From assembly GCA_001799845.1 (NCBI GenBank), contig MGUG01000052.1, positions 1 through 64,000 on the forward strand: 64,000 nucleotides of DNA, in the 5' to 3' direction. Under the pieces are notes generated by a model. That model did no database searches, had not been told where the DNA came from, and saw nothing but the letters and a program-made list of their open reading frames with translations. Of the stretch, positions 32,121 through 41,095 are shown piece by piece (within the stretch, counting starts at the first letter, position 1; every line of letters starts with the position of its first letter). The DNA is from Elusimicrobia bacterium GWC2_64_44 (GTDB lineage Bacteria > Elusimicrobiota > Elusimicrobia > Elusimicrobiales > UBA9959). The position numbers and the translations under genes are program-made.

Positions 32121-33572
32121 TCAGAACTTGTGCCAGAGCATCTGCGTGGTGACGTCGTGGTGGAACAGCACCTCCGAGGTCTTCACTATGGTGCCCAGCT
32201 CCTTGGGGTTGCGGTCGGCCGAGGCCTGCTTGTGGTGGGCGTACTTCTCGTGGGGCGCCTCGCCCAGCAGCCGCTTCAGGAACTCGCTGCCCCGGAACAG
32301 CCGCAGCGCGTCGTGGATATTGCCGGGCAGGTAGCGCACGCGGTCGCGCTTGCTCTCGTCCTTGGTCAGCGGCTCGCCCTTCAGCGCGGTCCCGATAAGC
32401 GAGTAAAGCGCCAGGTAGGGATTGGCGTCGGGCCCGACGGAGCGGATCTCCAGCCGCGCCGAGCGCTCGTTGCCGGCCGGAATGCGCACCATGGCGCCGC
32501 GGTCCACCGCCGACACCTTGATCTGGTTGGGAGCCTCGTAGTGTGGGTCCAGGCGGCGGTAGGCGTTGACGCTGGGGTTGAGCACCAGCGACAGCTCCTG
32601 CGCGTGGTTGAGTATCCTGGAAACCACGTCCCAGGCGGCTTTCGACATCCCCTCCTCGCCCTTGGCGTCGTAGAAGACGTTCTTCCCCCCTTTGGAGAAA
32701 GAGAGGTTCAGGTGCATGCCGCTGCCGTTCACGCCGGAGACTGGCTTGGGCAGGAAGGTGGCCGTCATGCCCATGTTGGCCGCCACCTGCCGGCAGACCA
32801 GCTTGTAGAGCTGGATCAGGTCGCAGGCGCGCACCGCGTGGGCGTGCGAGAAGTTCAGCTCGAACTGCGACGGGGCCACCTCGGGGTGGTCCTTCTCGTT
32901 GCGGAAGCCCATGGCGCGCTGTGCCTCGGCCGCGGTGTCGATGAACTTCTTCAGCGGGTCGAGCGGCAGCGAGTGGTAATAGCCGCCGGTGGAGATCAGC
33001 TCGAAGCCGTGCGTGTCGTTATAGCTCTGCTCGGCGTTGAGGCCTTTCACCAGGAACCCCTCCACCTCGGCCGCCACGTTGGCCGTCAGACCGGAGGACT
33101 TCTTTATCTCGCGGGCCAGCTCGGCCAGCCTGGCCCGGAAGTCGGAGTCGTAGAGCGACTTGTCGCGGTTGAGCACCGTACCGAAGATGATGACCTTGCC
33201 GGGGCCGAAGACGTCCGCCGGCAGCCAGACTATGCTGCCCCAGTCTATCCCCAGGCGCAGGTCGCTCTCGCGCTGGGCAGAAAAGCCGCGGATAGAAGAG
33301 CCGTCGAAGGTGAGGTTGTCGTTGGCGGAGAGAAAGAACTGCTTGTCGTAGTCCAGCATGTGGAAGCGGCCTTCGATGTCGGTAAAGCAGATGGTCACCG
33401 CTTTGAGGCGCTTTTCACGGCGCAGGTAGTCGCAGTATTTTTTCTCCAGCTCGGCCTGGGAGAGCTTCTCCGCGGCCTCAGCCGCCTCTATGTTCAGCGT
33501 CTCCAGCTCGTCATAGGGAATGACCAGGAAGTTCTTGAGCCCCTCGCCGTCTGCGGAAATGTTTTTATTCAT
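32121..33572 (-). CDS. glnA: Glutamine synthetase (type I-like)
   Basis: GlnA makes glutamine from glutamate, ammonia and ATP. The 483-residue protein has a ~50-residue N-terminal extension, then the beta-grasp with FTDIEGRFHMLDY and TFDGSSIRGF, the catalytic EVAPSQFELNFSHA, NGSGMHLNLSFSKGG, and NQIKVSAVDRGAMVRIPAG. The C terminus (EVLFHHDVTTQMLWHKF) differs from enteric GSI, and the usual NLYDLPPEE adenylylation segment is not recognisable, so adenylylation control is unlikely. It has its own strong promoter and a terminator. Confidence 0.93.
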   Translation of the reverse strand: MNKNISADGEGLKNFLVIPYDELETLNIEAAEAAEKLSQAELEKKYCDYLRREKRLKAVTICFTDIEGRFHMLDYDKQFFLSANDNLTFDGSSIRGFSAQRESDLRLGIDWGSIVWLPADVFGPGKVIIFGTVLNRDKSLYDSDFRARLAELAREIKKSSGLTANVAAEVEGFLVKGLNAEQSYNDTHGFELISTGGYYHSLPLDPLKKFIDTAAEAQRAMGFRNEKDHPEVAPSQFELNFSHAHAVRACDLIQLYKLVCRQVAANMGMTATFLPKPVSGVNGSGMHLNLSFSKGGKNVFYDAKGEEGMSKAAWDVVSRILNHAQELSLVLNPSVNAYRRLDPHYEAPNQIKVSAVDRGAMVRIPAGNERSARLEIRSVGPDANPYLALYSLIGTALKGEPLTKDESKRDRVRYLPGNIHDALRLFRGSEFLKRLLGEAPHEKYAHHKQASADRNPKELGTIVKTSEVLFHHDVTTQMLWHKF

Positions 33573-33610
33573 AGCCCCTCTTTAAAGGAATATTTGAGCA
33601 ACTAATATTA

Positions 33611-33639
33611 AATATACATGGATTTATGCTAATTGTCAA
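33611..33639 (-). promoter_or_regulatory. Sigma-70 promoter of glnA
   Basis: On the minus strand TTGACA (33634-33639) and TATATT (33611-33616) are exactly 17 nt apart in an AT-rich island. The start would be about 33604, some 32 nt before the ATG. Confidence 0.88.
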
Positions 33640-33659
33640 GACTTTTATAATAAACAGAA

Positions 33660-33713
33660 GCGCCGCCCACAAAGGGCGGCGCCTCTGCGCAAAAAGGCAG
33701 CAGGAGCCTTTTT
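33660..33713 (-). terminator. Tandem terminator hairpins of glmS
   Basis: Next to the glmS stop, AAAAAGGC (33706-33713 read on the minus strand) pairs with GCCTTTTT (33691-33698), a classic terminator that includes the stop codon. A second stem, GCGCCGCCC/GGGCGGCGC at 33660-33682, follows. Confidence 0.9.
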
Positions 33714-36279
33714 AATCCACGGTGATGGACTTGCTCACGTTCTTGGGCGAGTCCGGGTGCACGCCGTGATCCAGGATCTCCAGGCGGTCCAGGAACTGCA
33801 TCTTGCGCACGCTCATGTCCATCGCCAGCAGCTGCAGGGCCACCGAACTGGTGAAGAACACCAGCAGGTCGTCGCCGGTCCTGGGCAGGGCCACGTAGCC
33901 GTGCTGATAGGTCTTGGAGTACATCGAGGGCACGCTCTTCTGCGCGGTGTCGCGCAGCATCTTATCCTCCTCGGCGATAACGTAGATGTTGGCGCCGCGG
34001 ATCTTGTGCGTGTTGATCTGCGAGATGGTCAGGTTCACGTCCCGGGCGTTGGGCCCGGTGACGAAGACCAGCGGGTAGTTGGTATAAAGGCTCTCGAAGA
34101 AGTTGTGCTTCCTGAGGATCTCCGTGAACAGCGCGGCCTCCGCCGGGTTCAGGCCGGCCGGCTTGCGGTCGAAAAAAGCGTAGCCGCTCACCGCGTGAAA
34201 GACCCGCGCCAGGCTCTCCGGCGCCAGTTTCCCCCCGCGCACCGACGCGTATTTAAGCGTGTCGGCGAACTTGTCCACCAGCGCGCCCACGCCCTCCATG
34301 CCGAAGATGGTGTTAACGCCGAGGATGGTGTTGGGGCCGTGTTTGAACTCCGGCGACTCGAAGCCCTCGGTATGATTCAGCACTACCTCGCGCACCTTCA
34401 GCGCGCCCTCGCGCGCTATGCCCTGCATGCCGGTGGCCAGGATGTGCACGCTGGGCTCGAGGTACAGGTCGACCGCCGCCTGCTGCACGGAGTCGCGCGT
34501 ATTATTAATGGTTTCCTCGATGAGCTCGGGGATGAGGTAGAGGCTCTCGGAGTATTTCTTGAGGTTTTCAGGCTTGGCAGCCGACAGCTTTTCCTTCGCG
34601 AAGCGCTCGCCCAGGCGCAGCGCCATGATGTAGAGCACCAGCAGCTGGTTGACGAAGCTCTTGGTGGCGGGCACGGCTATCTCCGGCCCGCAGTGCAGCG
34701 GGATGAAGATGTCGGATTTTTCCAGCGCTATGGTGGAGTTTACATTATTGACGACGTTGACGTACGAGACCTTCTTGCCGGCGGCATGCACCTGGTTGAA
34801 AACGTCTATCAGGTCCTTGGTCTCTCCGCTCTGGCTGATGCCGATGATGACGTCCCCGTCGCGCACGGCGTCGAGGCACTGGGCGCGGAAGTCGCCTGGC
34901 AGATAGGCCGTCACGTTGACGCCGGCGATACGGTTAAAGAACACCGAGGCGCACTTGGCCGCGTTGTAGGAAGTGCCGCAGGCCACGAAGTAGGCAGTGC
35001 GCCCTTTGCGGCGGCAGGCGGCCATCAGCGCGCAGTACCCCTTTATCTTCTCGCGGGTGGCGTCTATCTCCTCCAGCATGAACAGCGCATCGGCGAACTT
35101 CAGGGCGACACCGCACTCCGCCGAGCCGTAAAGCCCGCGCAGCTCGGTGAAGAAATCGGCCATCTGCGATTCAGGCGCCATCGAGGCCAGCGGCAGGCGG
35201 CAGCCCCGCGCGTAACCCAGCGCCTTGCGCATGGCCGGGGTGCCGAAGAAGGCGGCGGCCTGCTTTTTAAGCTCCGCGGCGTCGGTGAGGTCGGCGAGCT
35301 TCGCCACCCGGCCCTTCAGGTCGCGGACAAAAGCGGGATCCTTGGCGGCCACTTTGCGCGCCAGGTCGGTCAGCGGGGATCTGTCGGCGAAGTAGGAGAG
35401 CACCTTGGCCGTAGCGGCGGCCTCGCTGAATATCTCCTGCTCCATAAAATACTTGAACGGCTTCTTCAGGCCGGTCTCCTCTACGCGCAGGTGGCTGCGC
35501 AGTTTTCCTTTCTTTACCGGGCGGCCGGTGCGCAGGTGATAGAAGTCCGCCTTGTCGTGCGTGTACAGGGCGAACTCGTCTTCCTTGATGGGGTAGAGCA
35601 TCTTGGTGCACGACAGGACGCTCGCCAGGTCCGACGAGGCGATGATGAACGGGCCGTGCTCGTTATGGGCGCCGGCGCCCATGTAGAGGCTGCTGCCGGC
35701 CTTGATGCAGGCCATCAGCTCGGTGACGGGGTCCACCACCACGGCGGCGAAGGAGCCGGTGGTCTTCTTGGCGGCGGCGAGGATGGCGGCTTTCAAGGCG
35801 GCGTAGCGCGCCTTGCGGTCTTTCTGGTTCTTGAGCTTTTTCAGCTCTATCGCGAAGTAATGTTCGATGGTGTGCACCAGCATCTCGCCGTCGTTGTCGC
35901 TCTTCACGTCGTGGCCGGCCGAGACCAGCCATTCCTTGAGCTGGTCGCAGTTGGTGATATTGCCGTTGTGGGCGCCGTAAAGGTGGGTATGGCAGTAAGC
36001 GTCGTGCGGCTGGGCGTTGGCCCGGGTGACCACGCCGAAGGTGGCCCAGCGGACCTGGCCGCAGAAGAGCTTGCCTGCGAGGCGGTCTATGCCGAGTTTT
36101 TTGGTGATGACGGAGGGTGCGCCGACGTCTTTCTTCAGGGTGATATTCCCGGCGGCGTCCTGGATGAGGGCGCCGGTGGAATCGTAGCCCCGGTACTCCA
36201 GCATCCGCAGCAGCCGCGAAGCCTCCGCCCCGAGATCTTCCCTGTCCTTAGCGCACCGCAAGCCTATGACTCCGCACAT
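33712..36279 (-). CDS. glmS: Glucosamine-6-phosphate synthase, oversized form
   Basis: GlmS makes glucosamine-6-phosphate from fructose-6-phosphate and glutamine for peptidoglycan and LPS. The protein begins MCGVIGL (nucleophile Cys2), followed by LEYRGYDSTGAL and a glutaminase domain, two SIS domains (VACGTSYNAAK, ISQSGETKDLID; HILATGMQGIAREGALKVRE, SPEFKHGPN) and the canonical SKSITVD end. It is 855 residues against ~610 usually. Extra sequence lies between the glutaminase domain and first SIS domain (about 115 residues) and after EFKHGP in the second (about 85). The start at 36279 puts Cys at position 2 and has GAGAGG upstream. Confidence 0.9.
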   Translation of the reverse strand: MCGVIGLRCAKDREDLGAEASRLLRMLEYRGYDSTGALIQDAAGNITLKKDVGAPSVITKKLGIDRLAGKLFCGQVRWATFGVVTRANAQPHDAYCHTHLYGAHNGNITNCDQLKEWLVSAGHDVKSDNDGEMLVHTIEHYFAIELKKLKNQKDRKARYAALKAAILAAAKKTTGSFAAVVVDPVTELMACIKAGSSLYMGAGAHNEHGPFIIASSDLASVLSCTKMLYPIKEDEFALYTHDKADFYHLRTGRPVKKGKLRSHLRVEETGLKKPFKYFMEQEIFSEAAATAKVLSYFADRSPLTDLARKVAAKDPAFVRDLKGRVAKLADLTDAAELKKQAAAFFGTPAMRKALGYARGCRLPLASMAPESQMADFFTELRGLYGSAECGVALKFADALFMLEEIDATREKIKGYCALMAACRRKGRTAYFVACGTSYNAAKCASVFFNRIAGVNVTAYLPGDFRAQCLDAVRDGDVIIGISQSGETKDLIDVFNQVHAAGKKVSYVNVVNNVNSTIALEKSDIFIPLHCGPEIAVPATKSFVNQLLVLYIMALRLGERFAKEKLSAAKPENLKKYSESLYLIPELIEETINNTRDSVQQAAVDLYLEPSVHILATGMQGIAREGALKVREVVLNHTEGFESPEFKHGPNTILGVNTIFGMEGVGALVDKFADTLKYASVRGGKLAPESLARVFHAVSGYAFFDRKPAGLNPAEAALFTEILRKHNFFESLYTNYPLVFVTGPNARDVNLTISQINTHKIRGANIYVIAEEDKMLRDTAQKSVPSMYSKTYQHGYVALPRTGDDLLVFFTSSVALQLLAMDMSVRKMQFLDRLEILDHGVHPDSPKNVSKSITVD

Positions 36280-36377
36280 GTAAGCACCTCTCGCCGCAAG
36301 ATACTCTATTTTCCCTAAATTCCCCCCCCTTATGCAATCCCCGGAGCACCGAAACCGCAATTATTAAAGCACTCACA

Positions 36378-36634
36378 TATCAGGCGGCCTACCGCAGGGA
36401 CAGGACCGCTCGACATGAAAGGCCGGCGAGGGTATGCCTTCTTGCGTCTATTCTTAATCAGCGGGGAAACCGGCGGAGACCGCAGGGGTAGGACAAGCAA
36501 AACCGTCGCGAGCCCGACGCTTGCGTAGCGCGGAGGAGCGGGTGGCCGCAGCGGCCACCGCAGTGTGTCGAGTGAGCGCACGGTGTGCGCGAACGCGTTT
36601 TGCGGTCCTGCCCCTGCGGTAGGCCGCCAGATAT
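36378..36634 (-). repeat. Dispersed structured element, copy 2 (expanded)
   Basis: This fills most of the 408-bp gap between glmS and the kinase gene. The outer arms at 36378-36409 and 36603-36634 pair over 32 bp with two mismatches (core CCTACCGCAGGG...CAGGACCG). A third copy of the arm, CCGCAGGGGTAGGAC, is at 36480-36494, so the core 36480-36619 has inverted ends of its own, with GCAAAA/TTTTGC just inside, exactly as in the element at 688-806. An extra perfect hairpin GTGGCCGCAGCGGCCAC lies in the middle (36542-36558). On the minus strand it is ~100 nt upstream of glmS. No gene is seen in the rest of the gap. Confidence 0.75.
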
Positions 36635-36687
36635 AAAAGCCGCTTCCCGGCGCGTCTCTGCGGATGCTTCCGTTAATATTTAGAAAG

Positions 36688-37956
36688 CTATACGGGGCCG
36701 GAGTAGGGGAGGAAGACCTTGACCACGGCGCCGCCGCCGGGAAGGTTAGAGAGGTTTATGCTGCCGTCGTGGCGCCTGGCTATCTGGGCGCAGACATAGA
36801 GCCCCAGGCCGGTACCGCCCGCTTCCTTGCGGGTGGTGGCGAAGGCCTTTATGCCGCCATGCAGCAGCTTCTCGGGAAAGCCGGGGCCGTTGTCGGAGAC
36901 CTCTGCCAGCAGGCCATTCTCGTCGCGGCGCGCGACCACCCGTATCGTGCCGCCCTCCGGCGCGAAGGAGGCGGAGTTCATGATAGCGTTGACGAAGATC
37001 CGCTCAACGTGGACCTTGCTGGCACGGATATCCGGCAGGGTGAGCGGGACGTCGATCTCCAATTTAAGGTTCTTTTTTCTTACCGAATAGTCAGCCAGCA
37101 GCGCCGCGTTATCCACCGCCTCCGCTAGCGAAACCTGCTCGAAGACGTATTCCTGCCCGCGCACTATGCTCATCGCGTTGGAGATCATGGCTTTCGAGAA
37201 GCGGGCGGCCTTCAGGATGCGCGCGATATTGGCCTTATCGGGAGGGTCCTCCTCCGAGGCGATCTCGGCGCTTAGCAGGATCACCGAGACCGAATTGCCC
37301 AGGTCGTGCATTACCCCGCTGACCAGCGTCCCGACCTCCCCGGCGGAGGCGGTCTGCACTATCTGCGTCTCCTTTTCAGTGACCTTGCGCTCCAGGGAGC
37401 CTACCTGCTCGCGCTTGAAAGCCAGGCCCGCCTCGGCCCGCTTCTGCGATTGCGACGTGTTATAGACAACCCCGGAGGAAAAGGCCAGCACGGCCAGCTT
37501 CACGGAAAGGGCCAGCAACCCGGCCAGGTCGCCGGGGTTTATGGGCCAGCTGAATACGCAGAGCGCGATGGCGCACAGCGCGGTCATGCCGGCCGCGTCC
37601 TTCAGGCGGGCCATCAGGGACGCGCCGAAGACCGGCAGCAGGTAAAGCACCCAGAAATAGGAACTGCCCCCTCCGGAGCTGTGCAGCACGCCAGTGATGA
37701 TCAGGAAATTCACCGCCAGGATCAGGTCCAGCAGCCACAGGCTGACGGCCGAGCGCCGGCGCAGCAGCCAGCTGAAGACGAAGTTGGACGAGAGCAGCAG
37801 CAGGAAGAAATAGAGGATGCGCGGGTAGGCGATGACCGGGTTATCCCGGTACAGGTACGCGAGCCCGATCATGAAGACCGAGAAGACCAGCTCGTACGAG
37901 TTTTTGGAGAAGGTGGTGACCTCCCCCCTTTCAAGCGCCTTGATCAGCCATGCCAT
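36688..37956 (-). CDS. Membrane-bound sensor histidine kinase
   Basis: The 422-residue protein has about five to six membrane segments in residues 20-165, a coiled-coil (AEAGLAFKREQVGSLERKVT), the H box SGVMHDLGNSVSVI with His217 and an HATPase domain (NAIMNSASFAPEGG, DNGPGFPEKL, GGTGLGLYVCAQIA). There is no separate periplasmic sensor domain, so the membrane part itself may sense. It is the last gene of the efflux operon, 9 nt after a small membrane gene, but no response regulator is adjacent. Confidence 0.88.
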   Translation of the reverse strand: MAWLIKALERGEVTTFSKNSYELVFSVFMIGLAYLYRDNPVIAYPRILYFFLLLLSSNFVFSWLLRRRSAVSLWLLDLILAVNFLIITGVLHSSGGGSSYFWVLYLLPVFGASLMARLKDAAGMTALCAIALCVFSWPINPGDLAGLLALSVKLAVLAFSSGVVYNTSQSQKRAEAGLAFKREQVGSLERKVTEKETQIVQTASAGEVGTLVSGVMHDLGNSVSVILLSAEIASEEDPPDKANIARILKAARFSKAMISNAMSIVRGQEYVFEQVSLAEAVDNAALLADYSVRKKNLKLEIDVPLTLPDIRASKVHVERIFVNAIMNSASFAPEGGTIRVVARRDENGLLAEVSDNGPGFPEKLLHGGIKAFATTRKEAGGTGLGLYVCAQIARRHDGSINLSNLPGGGAVVKVFLPYSGPV

Positions 37957-37965
37957 AGTGAAGTC

Positions 37966-38202
37966 CTAAAGCGGTCCGCCGCCCTGTTTCGCCCTCCGCG
38001 CGGCCTGCACCGCGCCTATCCCCATCAGGATGACGGCGGGCCAGAAGGAGACGAAGAACAGCAGGCCGAGCCCTATCGGGTTGCCGCCCGTGGCCCCGGT
38101 CGCCAGCGCGTACAATACATAAAGCAGCAGCGGCGAGGCGCCGACGACCAGCAAACCAGCCCCGGCAAGGAAGATCTTTGACCGCAGCAGTTCTTTTTTC
38201 AC
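37966..38202 (-). CDS. Small two-helix membrane protein
   Basis: A 78-residue protein with two hydrophobic segments (residues 10-33 and 43-65) and a basic C terminus (QAARRAKQGGG). It lies between the ABC permease (8 nt upstream) and the kinase (9 nt downstream), so it is in their operon. No family is recognised. It could be a small accessory of the transporter or of the kinase. Confidence 0.7.
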   Translation of the reverse strand: MKKELLRSKIFLAGAGLLVVGASPLLLYVLYALATGATGGNPIGLGLLFFVSFWPAVILMGIGAVQAARRAKQGGGPL

Positions 38203-38210
38203 AGCTCCCC

Positions 38211-39506
38211 CTATTCAGCCCTCAATGCGTCGGCAGGCTTCAGCCCTGCGGCCACCCACGCCGGGTAAATGGCGAAGGCGAAAGCGGTAAAGGCCGCGAT
38301 GAGGACCGCGACCAGCGGCATCCACGGCTCTATCGGGCTGCCGCCCATGCCCAGCATCACCTTCACCGGCACGCCCCACAGGTAACCCAGCGCCGAGCCC
38401 AGCACGCCGCCGAGAAGCCCCAGCATGACGGCCTCCACGATGAACTGCAGCATGATGTCGCTGCGGCTGGCGCCGATGGCGCGGCGGATGCCGATCTCCT
38501 TGGTGCGCGCGAAGACGGTAGCCAGCGTGACGTTCATGATGCCGATGCCGCCGGCCAGGAAGGCCAGCATGCCCAGCGAGATCGTGACCAGCGCCGACTT
38601 GAAACTGGTGGCGATGCGCTCGCGGATGGCCTCCAGCTGGTTCTCTATGAGGAAGAGCTCGGCGTCGCCGAACTGGATCTTCAGGAAATTGGCGACCTTG
38701 CGCTCCACCTCGGCGAACGTCTCCTCGCTGCCGGTGTCTATGTTCACGTCGAGCGACTGGTAGGAGCCGATGAAGTTGTAGTGAATGAGCGTGGTGACCG
38801 GCGCGAGGATCTTGTAATCCTGCTGGTAGCCGGTGATATTAGCGGGGCGCTTGGAATAAGGCAGCTCCTCCAGCACGCCGATGACCGTGAAGGTGTAGCC
38901 GTCTATCGTCACCTTTTTGCCCAGCAGGTCGTTGTGGGCCACCAGCGTATCGTAGCCGCCGCTGTAGTTATACTTCTTCATCATCGTCTTGTTGTACGCG
39001 TTGGAGGGCGGCGGCGGGGCCTTGCGCACCAGCACGCAGACGCGCAGTTTGTTCTCCACGTCGTGCCAGTCCAGGAAGCGGCCCTTAAGGGTATAGACGA
39101 AGTCGCGCTTGGCCCAGTCGGGGGTGACCCCGTGGATGCCGGTCATCACCCTGTGCTCGCCGTATTCGAAGACGTTCATCCAGTCCCGGCCCTCGGGCGA
39201 GATCATGTACATACCCGGCAGCCGCGCCTTGAGCGCGGTCACGTCCTCGTAGGTGAAGACGGGCGGCGGGCCGACGTCGTCGGGCGAGGCGAAGCGCTGG
39301 CTGTTGTTCTGCGAGATCCGCATGCGGGCCATGCCGGAGACCTGCTTCTGCTTCTCCAGGAGCGAGTAAGTATGGACTATCGCTGAAAAAGAGTCGATGA
39401 AGACCACCGAGCCCACGGCGATGGCCAGGAAGCTCAGCGCCGAGCGCGTCTTGTGCGCCCAGATCTCGGCGAAGCCGGTCCGCGCGGCGTTCAGCAGGGC
39501 GGTCAC
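38211..39506 (-). CDS. MacB-like ABC transporter permease
   Basis: The 431-residue protein has a first membrane helix near residue 20, a large periplasmic domain (about 50-270) and three C-terminal helices, the MacB/FtsX layout. The hallmark GGIGIMNVTLATVFARTKEIGIRRAIGA is present. It probably moves substrate from the periplasm out through TolC. The gene overlaps the ATPase gene by 4 nt. The periplasmic domain is the least conserved part, so the substrate cannot be named. Confidence 0.92.
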   Translation of the reverse strand: MTALLNAARTGFAEIWAHKTRSALSFLAIAVGSVVFIDSFSAIVHTYSLLEKQKQVSGMARMRISQNNSQRFASPDDVGPPPVFTYEDVTALKARLPGMYMISPEGRDWMNVFEYGEHRVMTGIHGVTPDWAKRDFVYTLKGRFLDWHDVENKLRVCVLVRKAPPPPSNAYNKTMMKKYNYSGGYDTLVAHNDLLGKKVTIDGYTFTVIGVLEELPYSKRPANITGYQQDYKILAPVTTLIHYNFIGSYQSLDVNIDTGSEETFAEVERKVANFLKIQFGDAELFLIENQLEAIRERIATSFKSALVTISLGMLAFLAGGIGIMNVTLATVFARTKEIGIRRAIGASRSDIMLQFIVEAVMLGLLGGVLGSALGYLWGVPVKVMLGMGGSPIEPWMPLVAVLIAAFTAFAFAIYPAWVAAGLKPADALRAE

Positions 39507-40168
39507 GGCTCTATCCTCCCGTCGCGCATCCTGATGTTGCGGCCGGCCCGGGCGGCCAGTTCCTTGTCGTGGGTGACCATCACCACGGTGATCCCCTCGG
39601 CGTTCAGGGCGAAGAGGGAGTCCATGATCTCGCGGCTGGAGACGGAATCCAGGTTGCCTGTAGGCTCGTCGGCGAGTATGAGCTTCGGGGAATTGGAGAG
39701 GGCCCGGGCTATGGCCACGCGCTGGCGCTCGCCGCCGGAGAGCTCCAGCGGGGTTTTCTTTTCTTTGCCGTGCAGGCCCACCTTCTTCAGCAGGGCCGCG
39801 GCGCGCTCGCGCGCGGCGGGCCGGTCGGCGCCGGCGTAGAGCATGGGCAGGCAGACGTTCTCCAGCGCGGACATGCGGTTGAGCAGGTGGAAGGACTGGA
39901 AGACGAAGCCGATGGCGTCGCGGCGCACGGTGGAGCGCTCCAGGTCCGACATGGTGGTGACGTCGCGCCCGTGCAGCGCGTAGCGCCCGCCGCTGGGCTC
40001 GTCGAGCAGGCCGATGATGTTGAGCAGGGTGGACTTGCCGCAGCCCGACGGGCCGGTGACGGCCGCGAATTCTCCGGGTGCTATAGAGAACGTGAGCCCG
40101 CGCAGGGCCGGCCAGCCGGCCTTGCCCCCCTCGTAGACCTTCGTGAGGTCTTCGCAGGCTATGCTCAT
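39503..40168 (-). CDS. ABC transporter ATPase, MacB/LolD type
   Basis: The 221-residue ATPase has Walker A GPSGCGKST, the Q-loop region FVFQSFHLL, the signature LSGGERQRVAIARAL and Walker B LILADEPTGNLD, all typical of the MacB/LolD subfamily. It energises the permease encoded next. The start overlaps the adaptor gene by 4 nt. Confidence 0.96.
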   Translation of the reverse strand: MSIACEDLTKVYEGGKAGWPALRGLTFSIAPGEFAAVTGPSGCGKSTLLNIIGLLDEPSGGRYALHGRDVTTMSDLERSTVRRDAIGFVFQSFHLLNRMSALENVCLPMLYAGADRPAARERAAALLKKVGLHGKEKKTPLELSGGERQRVAIARALSNSPKLILADEPTGNLDSVSSREIMDSLFALNAEGITVVMVTHDKELAARAGRNIRMRDGRIEP

Positions 40169-41088
40169 TTCAGGCTCTCCGGAGCGGCGGTGAAGAGCTT
40201 GTCGCCCGGTTTTACGGGGCCTGCCAGCTCCAGCTCGTACTCCGAGCGCAGGCCCGGATACACCTGCAGCCTCTCGGCCTCGTAGCCTTCCTTCTGGCGG
40301 TAGACGTAAAAGTTCAGCCCGTCCTGAAAAACGGTCTCGATCGGCGCCTTGAGCACGTCCTTCTTGGCCTTCATGTTGGCCGTCACCACGGCGCTCATGC
40401 CGACGCGCATCTTCTGGCTCGGCTTGTCGATATTGATGACGACGCGGAACACCTTGCTGCTGCCGCCGCCCCAGCCGGAGTTCTTGCTCTCGGCCGCGGG
40501 CGCTATAACGTCGATCTTGCCCGAGAACTTCTCGCCCGGGATGGAAGTGAAGGTGATGGAGACCTGCATGCCGCGCTTGAGCTTGAAGATGTCTATCTCG
40601 CTGATCTTCAGGTTCACGGCCAGCGTGTTCATGTCCACCACGCGGGTGACGCAGACGGAAGGGCCGTCGATGCGCTTGCCCTCCCGGATCTCCTCGGATT
40701 CCGCGCCGTAGCCCCTGACCGCGCAGCGGGTCAGCAGGCCGGAGCGCGTGGCGGCGATCGGCACGGGCACGTACTGCGTGGAATCCATGCGCTCGCCGCC
40801 CTTGAACATCATGATCTTCTCGCCCTTCTCGACGTATTCCCCTTCCTTCTTGAGGACCTCGACGATGAAGCCCTTGCCGGGCGGGAAGACGTCCACGGTG
40901 TCGCGCGAGACCAGCTCGCCGGATTCCTGCAGGTCCAGCTTCAGGTCGCCGCGGCTCACCTCGCGGATAAAGTCCTTGAGGTCCTGGCGCACCAGCATTC
41001 TCTTGTAGCGCGTGTAGCCCGCGAACCCGCCCGCGGCCAGCGCCGCCAGCGCCACTATCCAGAACGAGGATTTAACGATCCGTTTCAT
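40165..41088 (-). CDS. Periplasmic adaptor (HlyD/MacA family)
   Basis: The ~307-residue membrane-fusion protein has one N-terminal helix (residues 3-22), a lipoyl-like half (LVSRDTVDVFPPGKGFIVEVLKKEGEYVEKGE) and a beta-barrel part (LKRGMQVSITFTSIPGEKFSGKIDVI). The hairpin is very short, as in some MacA-like adaptors. GGAG stands 4 nt before the ATG at 41088, which decides the start over one 21 nt upstream. It bridges the permease and TolC. Confidence 0.9.
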   Translation of the reverse strand: MKRIVKSSFWIVALAALAAGGFAGYTRYKRMLVRQDLKDFIREVSRGDLKLDLQESGELVSRDTVDVFPPGKGFIVEVLKKEGEYVEKGEKIMMFKGGERMDSTQYVPVPIAATRSGLLTRCAVRGYGAESEEIREGKRIDGPSVCVTRVVDMNTLAVNLKISEIDIFKLKRGMQVSITFTSIPGEKFSGKIDVIAPAAESKNSGWGGGSSKVFRVVINIDKPSQKMRVGMSAVVTANMKAKKDVLKAPIETVFQDGLNFYVYRQKEGYEAERLQVYPGLRSEYELELAGPVKPGDKLFTAAPESLK

Positions 41089-41095
41089 AAAGCTC

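Noticed and set aside
33757..36318. 853-codon open frame antisense to glmS
   Set aside because: Same effect; the glmS strand shows all catalytic motifs and has terminator signals.
36378..36634. glmS ribozyme in the glmS leader
   Set aside because: A related element occurs between gcvPB and lplA, and the sequence does not resemble the glmS ribozyme core as I know it.
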